Assembly (NCBI GenBank): GCA_905221605.1
Contig: CAJNDS010000040.1
Coordinates: forward strand, 164,580-228,579
Direction: 5' to 3'
Source of the DNA: Symbiodinium natans
Lineage: Eukaryota > Sar > Dinophyceae > Suessiales > Symbiodiniaceae
Length of the DNA stretch: 64,000 nt
The notes beneath the pieces are model-generated. The model was not told the origin of the DNA and did no database searches. It saw nothing but the letters and a program-made list of their open reading frames with translations. The first letter of the stretch is position 1. The number at the start of each line of letters is the position of its first letter. Below, in pieces: positions 19,464 through 28,069 of this stretch. Made by a program: the position numbers and the translations under genes.

Positions 19464-20042
19464 ATGTCTGCCTCGACCTCCACGTTCTCCAAGGTAACCT
19501 TGCCAGAGACTGGCAACTTGAGGTTGTGGATTCATCGGCTGGCCCAGGACGGACACATCACCATCCAGAATCCGCTTCTCCTTGACGAGGCTGGGCCTGG
19601 CTCAGTCCCAGGGGCCATGACAGATGCCAGCAAGAGAGTTTGTCCGTCCGATGAGCTCAGTCCCTTTGAGCTGGTGGAGTCCAAAGGTTACCTTTCCACA
19701 GTCAACGTAAGCAGTGTGAAGAAGAAGACGTTCGCTACCCCAGCTGGTACCTCACCGACCACAACAGCCAAAACGGCCTTGCCCGAAGGCATCGACAGTG
19801 TGACCGCCTGGGGCAAGACCATGTGCACCTTGCCAAAGGTGAAGGATCGAAAGGCAAGCTACGCTGAGCTCGCCAATGAAGGCGACAAAAGCACCATCGA
19901 GTACCTGACGTGGGTGTTGGACAACCGCTCCAAGAGTGCCAAGGTAGAAGATTTTGCGGCGTACCTCTGTGCCATTGCATGGCGTGAGCCAGCGGGATTT
20001 AAGATCCCCGGCACCGGCGAAGTCCGTACCCTGAAGGGCTGA
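19464..20042 (+). CDS. Accessory 192-residue ORF of the copia element
   Basis: ATG-started, intact, between pol and the 3' LTR. The N-terminal part is rich in Ser/Thr (MSASTSTFSKVTLPET). The C-terminal part has WGKTMCTLPKVKDRKASY, then an ELA and YLTWVLDN segment. This W-G-K-T ... Y-x-E-L ... Y-L-x-W spacing loosely recalls small phage proteins of the DUF3820 type (impression only). It is not gag, protease, integrase or RT. It is the only uninterrupted full gene here, so it may be under selection or simply young. Confidence 0.6.
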   Translation: MSASTSTFSKVTLPETGNLRLWIHRLAQDGHITIQNPLLLDEAGPGSVPGAMTDASKRVCPSDELSPFELVESKGYLSTVNVSSVKKKTFATPAGTSPTTTAKTALPEGIDSVTAWGKTMCTLPKVKDRKASYAELANEGDKSTIEYLTWVLDNRSKSAKVEDFAAYLCAIAWREPAGFKIPGTGEVRTLKG

Positions 20043-20131
20043 GATGCCTTCTGCGTACAAAGATGGCTGCTCATTTTGATGACACCTGTAATCTATCTGT
20101 CTCTCCCCCCTTTTCCCCTCTCTAAAATTTT

Positions 20132-20148
20132 GGAGCGAGAAAGAGGAG
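20132..20148 (+). promoter_or_regulatory. Polypurine tract
   Basis: GGAGCGAGAAAGAGGAG directly before the 3' LTR, the expected plus-strand priming site. Confidence 0.7.
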
Positions 20149-20257
20149 TGTCAACGCAAGCCAGCCAGGTCAGTACGTCCGCAGGAACTCGTATGCTCGA
20201 GGACCAAAAGGCTGCAGCGATGATGATGCCCCAGGCGGGGCAAGGATGCTACCGACA
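20149..20257 (+). repeat. 3' LTR of the copia element
   Basis: Identical to the 5' LTR. CTGG follows, matching the bases before the 5' LTR. Confidence 0.9.
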
Positions 20258-20315
20258 CTGGTTAAGAGTCGGAAGCAGGGAAACTTCAAGACTTAGGTGC
20301 CCCCTTCTTTCCCAG

Positions 20316-20378
20316 ACACCGTCCTCCAAAGCCTGTGTTATCTGCAGGGAAGCCTTGAACCCCAAATCTGACACCTAA
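20316..20378 (+). CDS. Putative terminal exon with CxxC motif
   Basis: The acceptor CCCCCTTCTTTCCCAG opens TPSSKACVICREALNP and KSDT with TAA at 20376-20378. CVIC...  could begin a zinc-binding finger, but only one pair is present. It lies just beyond the retrotransposon, which therefore seems to have landed in an intron. Confidence 0.45.
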   Translation, partial: TPSSKACVICREALNPKSDT

Positions 20379-20520
20379 ACCCTAAACCCTAAACCCTAAA
20401 CCCTAAACCCTAAAAAACCCTAAACCCTAAACCCTAAACCCTAGACCCTAAGCCCTAAGCCCTAAACCCTAAAACCCCAGACCCCAAACCCCAAACCCCA
20501 AACCCTAAACCCTAAACCCC
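20376..20520. repeat. Telomere-like array (CCCTAAA)n
   Basis: Heptamers with CCCTAAG and CCCCAAA variants. Confidence 0.9.
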
Positions 20521-20550
20521 TCTAGCCCCTACAGCCCCCCTCCGACTTGG

Positions 20551-20787
20551 CGTACTTGCGCTCGGATCAAGATACTTGTTTTCGTGGTCAATAAGCAAGG
20601 ATTCGGGTTTGAGGTTAAGGTGAACCCCTTCCTGGGTAGCGTGCTGGCGAGCGTTGTTGAAGACGCGGCCAGATACACGCGTCAACGCCTGGGGAGTGTC
20701 TGGGTTTTGGGATTTCCTTGGCATTTCCCGCGCCATGCCACAAGGCAAATGCGAATATTCTACATGCTGCGCTCCTGGGCATCCTAA
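20551..20787 (+). CDS. Putative coding exon
   Basis: A + frame reads RIKILVFVVNKQGFGF, EVKVNPFLGSVLASVV, then EDAARYTRQRLG. A donor-like GGGA|GTGTCT occurs at 20696, after which the frame stays open to 20787 with less protein-like residues and an internal CCACAAG. The first 145 bp are the likelier exon. Product unknown. Confidence 0.45.
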   Translation, partial: RTCARIKILVFVVNKQGFGFEVKVNPFLGSVLASVVEDAARYTRQRLGSVWVLGFPWHFPRHATRQMRIFYMLRSWAS

Positions 20788-20877
20788 GTCCTGAACCTTC
20801 ATTCATGAACCGAAGCTGGAAAGCAAAAAAGATCCCAAAACCCTGAGCTGAAAACCCTGAGCTGAAAATCCTGAGCT

Positions 20878-21013
20878 GAAAACCCTAAACCCTAAACCCT
20901 AAACCCTAAACCCTAAACCCTAAACCCTAAACCCTAAACCCTAAACCCTAAACCCTAAACCCTAAACCCTAAACCCGAAACCCTAAAACCGAAACCCTCA
21001 ACCCTAAACCCTG
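20878..21013. repeat. Telomere-like array (CCCTAAA)n
   Basis: About 19 heptamers, degenerate at the right end. Confidence 0.9.
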
Positions 21014-21054
21014 ACGCTTGAGGGAGGGCAGCCTATGGCAGCAACCCCTTAAGA

Positions 21055-21200
21055 GCTTAGGAACTTACAGGAAGTTATAGGAAGTTATAGAAACTTGTCG
21101 GAACTTGTGTGGGGGACTTATGGTAACTTATGTGGACTTATACAGGGACGTTTCGGGACTTAGAGGGACTTATAAGAACTTTCTGGAACTTATAGGAAGG
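21055..21200. repeat. Degenerate minisatellite (GGAACTTATA)n
   Basis: A series of related 10-11-mers (GGAACTTACA, GGAAGTTATA, GGGACTTATA) over about 145 bp. Confidence 0.7.
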
Positions 21201-21224
21201 TCTTCTTCTCCTGTTGGGGCTTAG

Positions 21225-21343
21225 AGGCGCAGGCCAAGGGTTCTTGTAGCTTTGAGCCAGGACCTGGAGGCCTGGGGGAGCTGGCAAATCTGAGGCGTGA
21301 CTCTTTCTTTCGAGATCATGCAGTTGAGCTTCCGAAACCTTGA
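21225..21343 (+). CDS. Putative terminal exon
   Basis: The acceptor GGTCTTCTTCTCCTGTTGGGGCTTAG opens EAQAKGSCSFEPGPGG, LGELANLRRDSFFRDH, then AVELPKP and TGA at 21341-21343. Very protein-like. Product not recognised. Confidence 0.6.
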
Positions 21344-21430
21344 GCCCCAAACCCCAAACCCCAAACCCTAAACCCGAAACTTTAGGCCCTAAACCCTAAA
21401 CTCCAAACCCCTAAGCCCTAGTCCCGAAAG

Positions 21431-21463
21431 TGCTGGAACGGGGGCAGAGCTTGGCACTGCGAG
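21431..21463 (+). CDS. Putative small exon
   Basis: After CCCGAAAG it reads LERGQSLALR to CGAG|GTTCGA. A strong acceptor (ACCTCTGCTCTTCAG) follows at 21500, and the sequence after it stays open to about 21585 in one frame. Confidence 0.35.
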
Positions 21464-21615
21464 GTTCGAAGAACTTGACCTCTGCTCTTCAGCCTAGACA
21501 GTTTTTAGGCTTCGGGTGGGCGGTTTTCCCCTTATTAAAGGGCTTCTGGAGGCTTGTTTTGACCTTTTCTGCTTGTCAGGCTGTCTAGGGTGTAGGGTTT
21601 GGGGTTTAGGGTTAG

Positions 21616-21894
21616 ACAACATAACTGCCCACCTCAGCCTGAATGTGGGGGGTTTCCGAAATTCGGGGGTACCTTACAAGGAATCCTACTCGTTGGGTCT
21701 ATATTAAGGGCCCCTTATGTTTGTAAACCCCCCATATCTGTCTGTAGTCATCTTATTGCAGACCACTCGAATACTCTGCTTATTGCAGACCACTCGAATA
21801 CTCTGGTTCGAGGGGAGCGGCATTATGGCCCTCATGAAAAGCTTTTTATTTCGAGGGGCAGAGTGCGAAAAAGGCATCATGGCTTGTTTGGCCG
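21616..21894 (+). CDS. Two exons joined in phase across an introner-like element
   Basis: 21616-21651 reads NITAHLSLNVG (phase 1 end) and 21748-21894 continues VILLQTTRILCLLQTT, RILWFEGSGIMALMKS, then FLFRGAECEKGIMACL. The intron 21652-21747 is a palindromic element with GT and TAG ends. The second exon contains a perfect 27-bp tandem duplication except for its last base (21752-21805) and ends at GCCG|GTTTAGGG. Function unknown. Confidence 0.55.
21652..21747 (+). mobile_element. Introner-like palindromic element (type copy)
   Basis: Starts GTTTCCGAAATTCGGGGG; core AAGGAATCCTACT; ends TTTGTAAACCCCCCATAT then TGTCTGTAG. 5' and 3' arms are complementary. Excision at GT/AG leaves the flanking frames in phase. 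Relatives lie at 62, 12342, 38961, 41069, and in inverse orientation at 23561, 51605, 53767 and 56783. Confidence 0.7.
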
Positions 21895-22098
21895 GTTTAG
21901 GGTTCAGGGTTTAGGGTTTAGGGTAAAGGGCTTTCTCTGCTTGAGGGCGAGAGGCTGGGGGGTGTCAGGCTTCTTGTAGACGCCTACAGCCCCTGCAACT
22001 AACTAGAAATGAAGCTCTTTTAGGGCCTAAGGGGTTGGTTTAGAGTTCAGAGTTCGGGGATTGCGGCATGTGCAGTCTGGGGTCTAGATTCTCCACAG

Positions 22099-22335
22099 GG
22101 TTTTGAAAGAGTACCGACATATTCCCGTCACAAATCTCGTGCAGTCTCAATCCACACTACCCGAACTTGTCCTTGATCCGAACAACCAACTCTACTCTGG
22201 GGTTGCTCTGGCAAGTCCCTGCCAAGCGTTGCGAAGAGGAGTTTCTCCCTGTGCCTGTGTGCTACCCGTAGTAGACCCTGAAATATCTCCCCAAGCCCTA
22301 GCTGAACCGCCTAAAACGCATCCCGAAGCCCTAAA
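22099..22335 (+). CDS. Putative long coding exon
   Basis: The acceptor GATTCTCCACAG opens LKEYRHIPVTNLVQSQ, STLPELVLDPNNQLYS, GVALASPCQALRRGVS, CACVLPVVDPEI and on to PPKTHPEAL before repeat-derived residues. At nearly 240 bp it is the longest clean island outside the retroelement. Product not recognised. Confidence 0.55.
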
Positions 22336-22377
22336 CCCTAAACCCCAAACCCTCAACGCAAAACCCAGAGCCCAAAA

Positions 22378-22516
22378 CCCTAAACCCTAAACCTAAACCC
22401 TAAACCCTAAACCCTAAACCCTAAACCCTAAACCCTAAACCCTAAACCCTAAACCCTAAACCCTAAACCCGAAACCCTAAACCCTAAACTCTAAACCCTA
22501 AACCCTAAACCCAAAC
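22378..22516. repeat. Telomere-like array (CCCTAAA)n
   Basis: About 18 heptamers. Islands to its right (22517-22680) contain repeated ATGCATCCC strings and no gene. Confidence 0.9.
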
Positions 22517-22822
22517 ATGCATCCCTGAGACTTCAACACCCTAGAACCCTGGATTGCATCCCTAAACCCTAAGCTGCGTCCGTAAGCCCTCGACCACCTG
22601 GACTTACCATGCATCCCAAAGCCCTAAACCCACAAGTGCGCCCCCTGAGCCTTGGACCCCTAAGCCCCCGAAGGGGCAAGGGTTTAGGGTTTAGGGTTTA
22701 GGGGTTAGAGTTTAGGGTTTAGGGTTTATCGTTTAGGGTTTAGGGTTTAGACCCAAGGCCAATGGCTTCTTGCCATTCCCCTGTAGGGTCGAGGATTTTG
22801 GGGTTTAGGGTTGAGGGTCTAG

Positions 22823-23065
22823 TGGTGTTCAAGCGCAGGGAAGCAATTTCAAGCCGAGCTTTGCAACTTTATCAAGTAGGGCTTGTTCACTCTGCACTGC
22901 AGTTGGCCCTCGGTTTAGGGTTTAGGGTTTAGGGTCCCATCGTCTAGGGAGTAGAAGAGCTGTTCTGCAGGGTTCTCAAACTTCTTAATCTTGACCAAAA
23001 CTATGAGAGAGCAGCGGGTTTTGGCAGTGGCGCAGATTCCAATACCAATGGGGCCTAAATGCTGA
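22823..23065 (+). CDS. Two exons joined in phase, 3' end of an unknown gene
   Basis: 22823-22912 reads VFKRREAISSRALQLY and QVGLVHSALQLAL and ends at CTCG|GTTTAGGG. The acceptor GCTGTTCTGCAG precedes 22971, which continues in phase as FSNFLILTKTMREQRV, LAVAQIPIPMGPKC and TGA at 23063-23065. The intron (58 bp) is largely TTTAGGG repeats. Another frame of the second exon is also open (stop at 23056). Confidence 0.55.
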
Positions 23066-23345
23066 ACCCTAAACCCTAAACCCTAAACCCTAAACCCTAA
23101 ACCCTAAACCCTAAACCCTAAACCCTAAACCCTAAACCCTAAACCCTAAACCCTAAACCCTAAACCCTAAACCCTAAACCCTAAACCCTAAACCCTTAAA
23201 CCTAAACCCTAAACCCTAAACCCTAAACCCTAAACCCTAAACCCTAAACCCTAAACCCTAAACCCTAAACCCTAAACCCTAAACCCTAAACCCTAAACCC
23301 TAAACCCTAAACCCTAAACCCTAAACCCTAAACCCTAAACCTAAC
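23064..23345. repeat. Telomere-like array (CCCTAAA)n
   Basis: About 39 heptamers, nearly perfect. Confidence 0.95.
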
Positions 23346-23372
23346 CCACAAAACCCTAGACCCTAAACCGAG

Positions 23373-23472
23373 GGCCAGCATCGCCGTGAACTACACCACG
23401 GATCACATCGTGAGCGTGCTGCCGCGCGACTTCGTTGCGGGAAGCTCAGCGTGGCGGCAGCTGAAAACAGAT
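23373..23472 (+). CDS. Putative coding exon
   Basis: Reads ASIAVNYTTDHIVSVL, PRDFVAGSSAWRQLKT then DS. GC-rich and strongly protein-like. It stops where the CCCTATTCCC inverted-repeat structure begins. Product unknown. Confidence 0.55.
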
Positions 23473-23474
23473 AG

Positions 23475-23670
23475 CCCTATTCCCTTTACAAATGGGAATA
23501 GGGTTTAGGGTTTAGGGTTTAGGGTTTAGGGTTTAGGGACCCTAAACCCTATTCCCATTACAAATGGGGGCTTACGAAAAAAGGGACCCACAACATAGAC
23601 CCCCCAATAGTAGGATCCCCTTCTAATAAGGACCCCAGCAAGGTACCCCGAAAATCGTCAACCCCCCCGC
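23475..23670. mobile_element. Telomere-like array nested in a palindromic introner-like element
   Basis: 22-nt direct repeats CCCTATTCCC(T/A)TTACAAATGGG at 23475-23496 and 23547-23568 flank a TTTAGGG array. From 23561 an inverse-orientation copy of the introner family follows (TTACGAAA...ATAGTAGGATCCCCTT...GAAAATCGTCAACCCCCCC). Confidence 0.6.
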
Positions 23671-23869
23671 AAATATTGCGCCAAGCCCTACCTGTTCACT
23701 GTTGCAACATAGCGGGCCACAAGCCTGTCCCAACTGCCGCCGAACACGAAAGAGGGCCCATGGGGTGGGGCTTGTATTTCAGGTGGTGGTGGTGGTGGTG
23801 GTGGTGGTGGGGGTCTCCAAACCCAAATCCCTTAACCAGAAATAAACTGCCCCTTTCCTGGAAACCTTA
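23671..23869. other. Island with (GGT)n microsatellite
   Basis: A 64-codon + frame (23676-23870) encodes a plausible N-part (VHCCNIAGHKPVPTAAEH) and then a tryptophan run from the GGT repeat at 23781-23811. Coding status uncertain. Confidence 0.35.
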
Positions 23870-24225
23870 AAGCCCTAAAACCCTAAAACCCTCAAACCCT
23901 AAAACCCTAGAACCCTAGAACCCTAGAACCCTAGAACCCTGGAACCCTGGAACCCTGGAACCCTGGAACCCCAGAACCCTAGAACCCTAGAACCCTGGAA
24001 CCCTAGAACCCTAGAACCCTAAAACCCTAAACCCCTAAACCCGAAACCCTAGAACCCTAAACCCTAGAACCCTACAACCCTAAACCCCAAATCCGAAAAC
24101 CCTAAAACCCTAAAACCCTAAAACCCTAAAACCCTAAAACCCTAAAACCCTAAAACCCTAAAACCCTAAAACCCTAAACCCCTAGAACCCTAAACCCCAA
24201 ACCCGAAAACCCCAGACCCTAAACC
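23870..24225. repeat. Octameric telomere-like variants (CCCTAGAA, CCCTGGAA, CCCTAAAA)
   Basis: Blocks of 8-bp units, each homogenised (AACCCTAG, AACCCTGG, AACCCTAA), instead of the usual heptamer. Confidence 0.9.
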
Positions 24226-24392
24226 TCCGAAACAGGGCACCTGTCGGGCTAAGAACCAGCGAGGTGAATCTGAGCCCATGAACCTCCAAGGTTTATGGGA
24301 GTTTGGGGTTTAGGGTTTGGGGTATAGGGTTTAGGGTTTAGAGTTTGGGGTTTCGGGTTTGGGGTATAGGGTTTTTGGGAGTTTGCTGTGGG

Positions 24393-24427
<35 letters not shown>

Positions 24428-24432
24428 GCAAG
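24226..24432. repeat. TTTAGGG variants and poly-G tract
   Basis: Degenerate TTTAGGG/TTTGGGG copies, then a G run of more than 30 bp (about 24393-24426). 24278-24291 is an end of the CATGAACCTCCAAG family. Confidence 0.8.
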
Positions 24433-24471
24433 GCTTAAATAGGATTTATTTGGAAGCTGAGAGTCGTGTTT

Positions 24472-26270
24472 TGGTGTGGTGGATAGAAAGGAAATTGCAT
24501 GAGAAAGTAGCGAGATGAGCTCTTCAATTTCCTTCCTGATCTCCTATGCTCTTTTCCTGATTCATTGCAACAGGAGAAGATAGGAAAAGAAGGGCTTCCG
24601 TTCCCCTCTTGTTCTTCCTTTCTTGTGTTTTTTTGTCACTTAAAGGGGAACAGGAGAAGAGAAGGAGGGAGAGATAAGAGGAACACAATTTTGATGGGAA
24701 GAGCCAAGAAAAGAATAGAAGAGAGATGAATATAAAGGAGAGGGAGAGACAAAACAAGGCGCAAAGAAGATGGCACTCTTCTTTATCTATCCTCTCTCCT
24801 TTATCTCTCCCTTCCCTCTGTCTTTTCGAAATAAGAAAAACAAAAAAGGAAGAATTATGAAAAGGATAAGGGTAAGGTCCACGCGCAAGGAGTCACCCTC
24901 TGCTTACCCTTCCACTGCTTTATCATACAAGTTCCTTTCTTGTGTTCTATCCGTTAAAGTTTGAAAGGAAGCAGGAGGAGAGAAGGGAAAGGGAAATGAG
25001 AGAGGAGAGACAACAAGGAGGCCATTCTAATTTTCTGGAAGGGCACTGAAAATAAGAGAAGAGACAAGAAACAAGGAGACGGAGAAACACAACAAGGCAC
25101 GAAGAAGATGGCGTTCTTCTTTATCTATCATCTCTCCCTTCATTGTCTCTCCCTTGAAGCCTTGTCCCTCTAGAATTAAAAAAGTCAAGGCTGTTCTTTG
25201 CTTTTCGCAGACAGGTGACCTCTCTCCTCTTCAGGAAGCCCCCCTGCCCTTGTTTTGCGTGCTTTCTGAAACGACAAGGAAACAACACATAGAAAGAGAT
25301 GAAAAGGAATGAAACAACAGGCAGTGGAGCTCTTCAATGTCTTTCCCTATCTCTTTTCTTCTTTTCCTTCTTTTATTCAAAAAGGAAAAGAAGCTTCCTT
25401 TTGTGTGTTTTTGAGCTTCAAAGGAGAACAAGAGAAGAGAAGGGAGAGAGAAAGGAGAGAGGAGAGATCAAAAGGAATGCAATATTCATGGGAAGAGCAA
25501 TGAAAAGAATGGGAAATAAATGAAGACAGGAGAGGGAGGTGCAAAAATAAGGCAAAGAGAAGATGGTGCTCGTTTTCATCTTTCCTCTCTTTCTTATCTT
25601 TCTCTTCTCTTGTTCTTTTCCCTTTGAAATTAAACACAACAGGAAGAACAGTGAACATGTAAAGGAACCCGTTTTCGTTTTCCGTTTGGGAACAAGGAAA
25701 AGAACAGAGGCGATAGGGCGAGAAGAGGGATTGCTGAAGCATGGGGAGGGTCTACGAGTCTACGGGCAAGGAGCCAACCCCGCTCACTTTCCCCATCCAT
25801 TGAAACAGGAGAAGAAAGAAACAGGGCCTCCAATTCCTCCTTTCTTGCGTGTTTGTCGTTTGGAGGGGAACAAGAGAAGAGGAGGGAGAGAGAAGGAGAG
25901 AGGAGAGACAAACAAGGATTGCATTTTTAATGGGAAGAGCAAAGAGACGAATAGAAGAGATATGAGTAGAGAAGAGGGAGAGACAAAACAAGGCGCAGAG
26001 AAGATGGCACTCTTCTTTGTCTATCCTCTCCCCCTTATCTCTCCCTGCCCTCTTTCGTCTCGAAGTAAGAAAACCGAAAAGGAAGAACTGTGAGAAGGAG
26101 AAGGGTAAGGAAAGGAACAGAAGAGATAGGCCGAGAGGAGGGGTACGATAAAGTATTATGGAAAGGTCCACGCGCAAGGAGTCGCCCTCCGCTTACCCTT
26201 CCACTGCTTTATCCTATTTGTTCCTTTCTTGTGTTTATCAGTTAAAAGCAAGCAGAAGAAGAGAAGTGAT
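24472..26270. repeat. GA/CT-rich domain of about four diverged tandem units
   Basis: The string AGAAGATGG(C/T)..TTCTTTATC recurs at about 24764, 25104, 25560 and 26000 (spacings about 340-456 bp). 24875-24945 and 26163-26235 are near-identical (CCACGCGCAAGGAGTC). Open frames of 60-176 codons on both strands are lysine/glutamate or phenylalanine/serine rich from base composition, so I do not call genes. Confidence 0.7.
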
Positions 26271-26278
26271 AAGCAAAC

Positions 26279-26531
26279 ATTGAGCCCACAATCTTAGGGA
26301 CCAGGGCTTGCGATTTGACTCTTGCAAAAATCGACCCCAAAATCTTAGAGACCAGGGCTTGCGATTTGACTCTTTGGAGCAAAAAATGAGCCCAAAATCT
26401 TAGGGGCCAGCGCTTGCGATTTGACTCTTTTGAGCAAGAAATGAGCCCACAATCTTAGGGACCAGGGCTTGCGATTTGACTTTGGCGCAAGAAATGAGCC
26501 CAAAATCTTCGGGGCCAGGGCTTGCGATTGG
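26279..26531. repeat. Tandem repeat, about 60-66 bp unit
   Basis: Four copies of a unit with CCAGGGCTTGCGATTTGACTC and ATGAGCCCAAAATCTTAGGG. Confidence 0.8.
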
Positions 26532-26654
26532 TTTAAATATTTTGCCGCCAAATATTTACATGGTTCAAATTATTTAAACTCACCGAATCTATTTTAATAA
26601 TTTGCATATTTTTACTCGTGGAAGGGGGTGCCTGGCCCCTTCCGGGGGAGGCCC

Positions 26655-27890
26655 GGCCTCGTGCGAAGGGCCCAGCCTTAAGACCAAAAACTGTTTGACC
26701 CCTCGAGGGGCCCAGCCTTAAGACCAAACACTTTCCTTAAGACCAAAAACTTTTTGACCCCTGGAAGGGCCCAGCCTTAAGACCCCGAACGTTTTGACCC
26801 CTCGAGGGGCCCAGCCTTAAGACCAAACACTTTCCTTAAGACCAAAAACTTTTTGACCCCTGGAAGGGCCCAGCCTTAAGACCCCGAACGTTTTGACCCC
26901 TCGAGGGGCCCAGCCTTAAGACCAAACACTTTCCTTAAGACCAAAAACTTTTTGACCCCTGGAAGGGCCCAGCCTTAAGACCCCGAACGTTTTGACCCCT
27001 CGAATGCCCAGGCTTAAGACCAAACACTTTCCTTAAGACCAAAAACTTTTTGCCCATTGGAGGGGCCCAGCCTTAAGACCCCGAACGTTTTGACCCCTCG
27101 AATGCCCAGGCTTAAGACCAAACACTTTCCTTAAGACCAAAAACTTTTTGCCCATTGGAGGGGCCCAGCCTTAAGACCCCGAACGTTTTGACCCCTCGAA
27201 TGCCCAGGCTTAAGACCAAACACTTTCCTTAAGACCAAAAACTTTTTGCCCATTGGAGGGGCCCAGCCTTAAGACCCCGAACGTTTTGACCCCTCGAGGG
27301 GCCCTGCCTTAAGACCAAACACTTTCCTTAAGACCAAAAACTTTTTGACCCCTGGAAGGGCCCAGCCTTAAGACCCCGAACGTTTTGACCCCTGGAGGGG
27401 CCCAGCCTTAAGACCCCGAACGTTTTGACCCCTGGAGGGGCCCAGCCTTAAGACCAAACACTTTCCTTAAGACCCAAAAACTTTTTGAATCCTGGAGGGG
27501 CCCAGCCTTAAGACCCCGAACGTTTTGACCCCTGAGGGGCCCAGCCTTAAGACCAACACTTTCCTTAAGACCAAAAACTTTTTGACCCCTGTGGAGGGGC
27601 CCAGTTTTGACCCCTCGAGGGGCCCAGCCTTAAGACCAAACACTTTCCTTAAGACCAAAAACTTGTTCAATCGTGGAGGGGCCCAGCCTTAAGACCCCGA
27701 ACGTTTTGACCTTTCGAGGGGCCCAGCCTTAAGACCAAACACTTTCCTTAAGACCAAATACTTTTCTTTGTGGAGGGGCCCAGCCTTAAGACCCCGAACG
27801 TTTTGACCCCTTCGAGGGGACCAGCCTTAAGACCAAACACTTTCCTCAAAAACTTTTTGACCTTTGGAGGGGCCCAGCCTTAAGACCCCA
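26655..27890. repeat. 99-bp satellite built of AAGACC submotifs
   Basis: About 12 units of 99 bp (starts at 26702, 26801, 26900 and so on). Each combines CCAGCCTTAAGACC, CACTTTCCTTAAGACC and GAACGTTTTGACCCCT submotifs of about 33 bp. Variation is in blocks, suggesting stepwise amplification. Confidence 0.85.
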
Positions 27891-28064
27891 GAAAGGCGCG
27901 GCTCGATTTGGCCAAATTTTGCCGGGCAGTCTGCGGGCAAGATTTGGCCAATTCGGGCTGCTCGTCGTACGCGATGAGAAATGCGCGGCTCGATTTGGCC
28001 AAATTTTGCCGGGCAGCCTCCGGGCAAAATTTGGCCAAATCGAGCCGCGCCTTTCTGAAGATTC
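27889..28064. mobile_element. Long palindromic element
   Basis: Arms of about 40 bp (AAAGGCGCGGCTCGATTTGG and its complement CCAAATCGAGCCGCGCCTTT) flank a centre with a further partial direct copy at 27984. Non-coding; forms a strong hairpin. Confidence 0.7.
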
Positions 28065-28069
28065 GGGCC

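Larger units (their letters stand above)
16312..20257 (+). mobile_element. Ty1/copia-type LTR retrotransposon, internally deleted
   Basis: Two identical 109-bp LTRs (16312-16420, 20149-20257; TGTCAACG...CTACCGACA) bound 3,728 bp. A candidate primer-binding site follows the 5' LTR and a purine tract precedes the 3' LTR. Flanks share ACTGG/CTGG, consistent with a 4-5-bp target duplication. Coding remnants run gag, protease, then reverse transcriptase palm and RNase H (the copia order). The integrase and the N-terminal part of reverse transcriptase are missing and gag carries a stop and a frameshift. Identical LTRs with a broken body suggest recent mobilisation in trans by a complete relative (inference). 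Confidence 0.9.

Noticed and set aside
24524-26177. Several 60-176-codon frames in the GA/CT-rich domain
   Set aside because: Compositional Phe/Ser/Leu or Lys/Glu/Arg frames on both strands of diverged tandem repeats; no domain visible.
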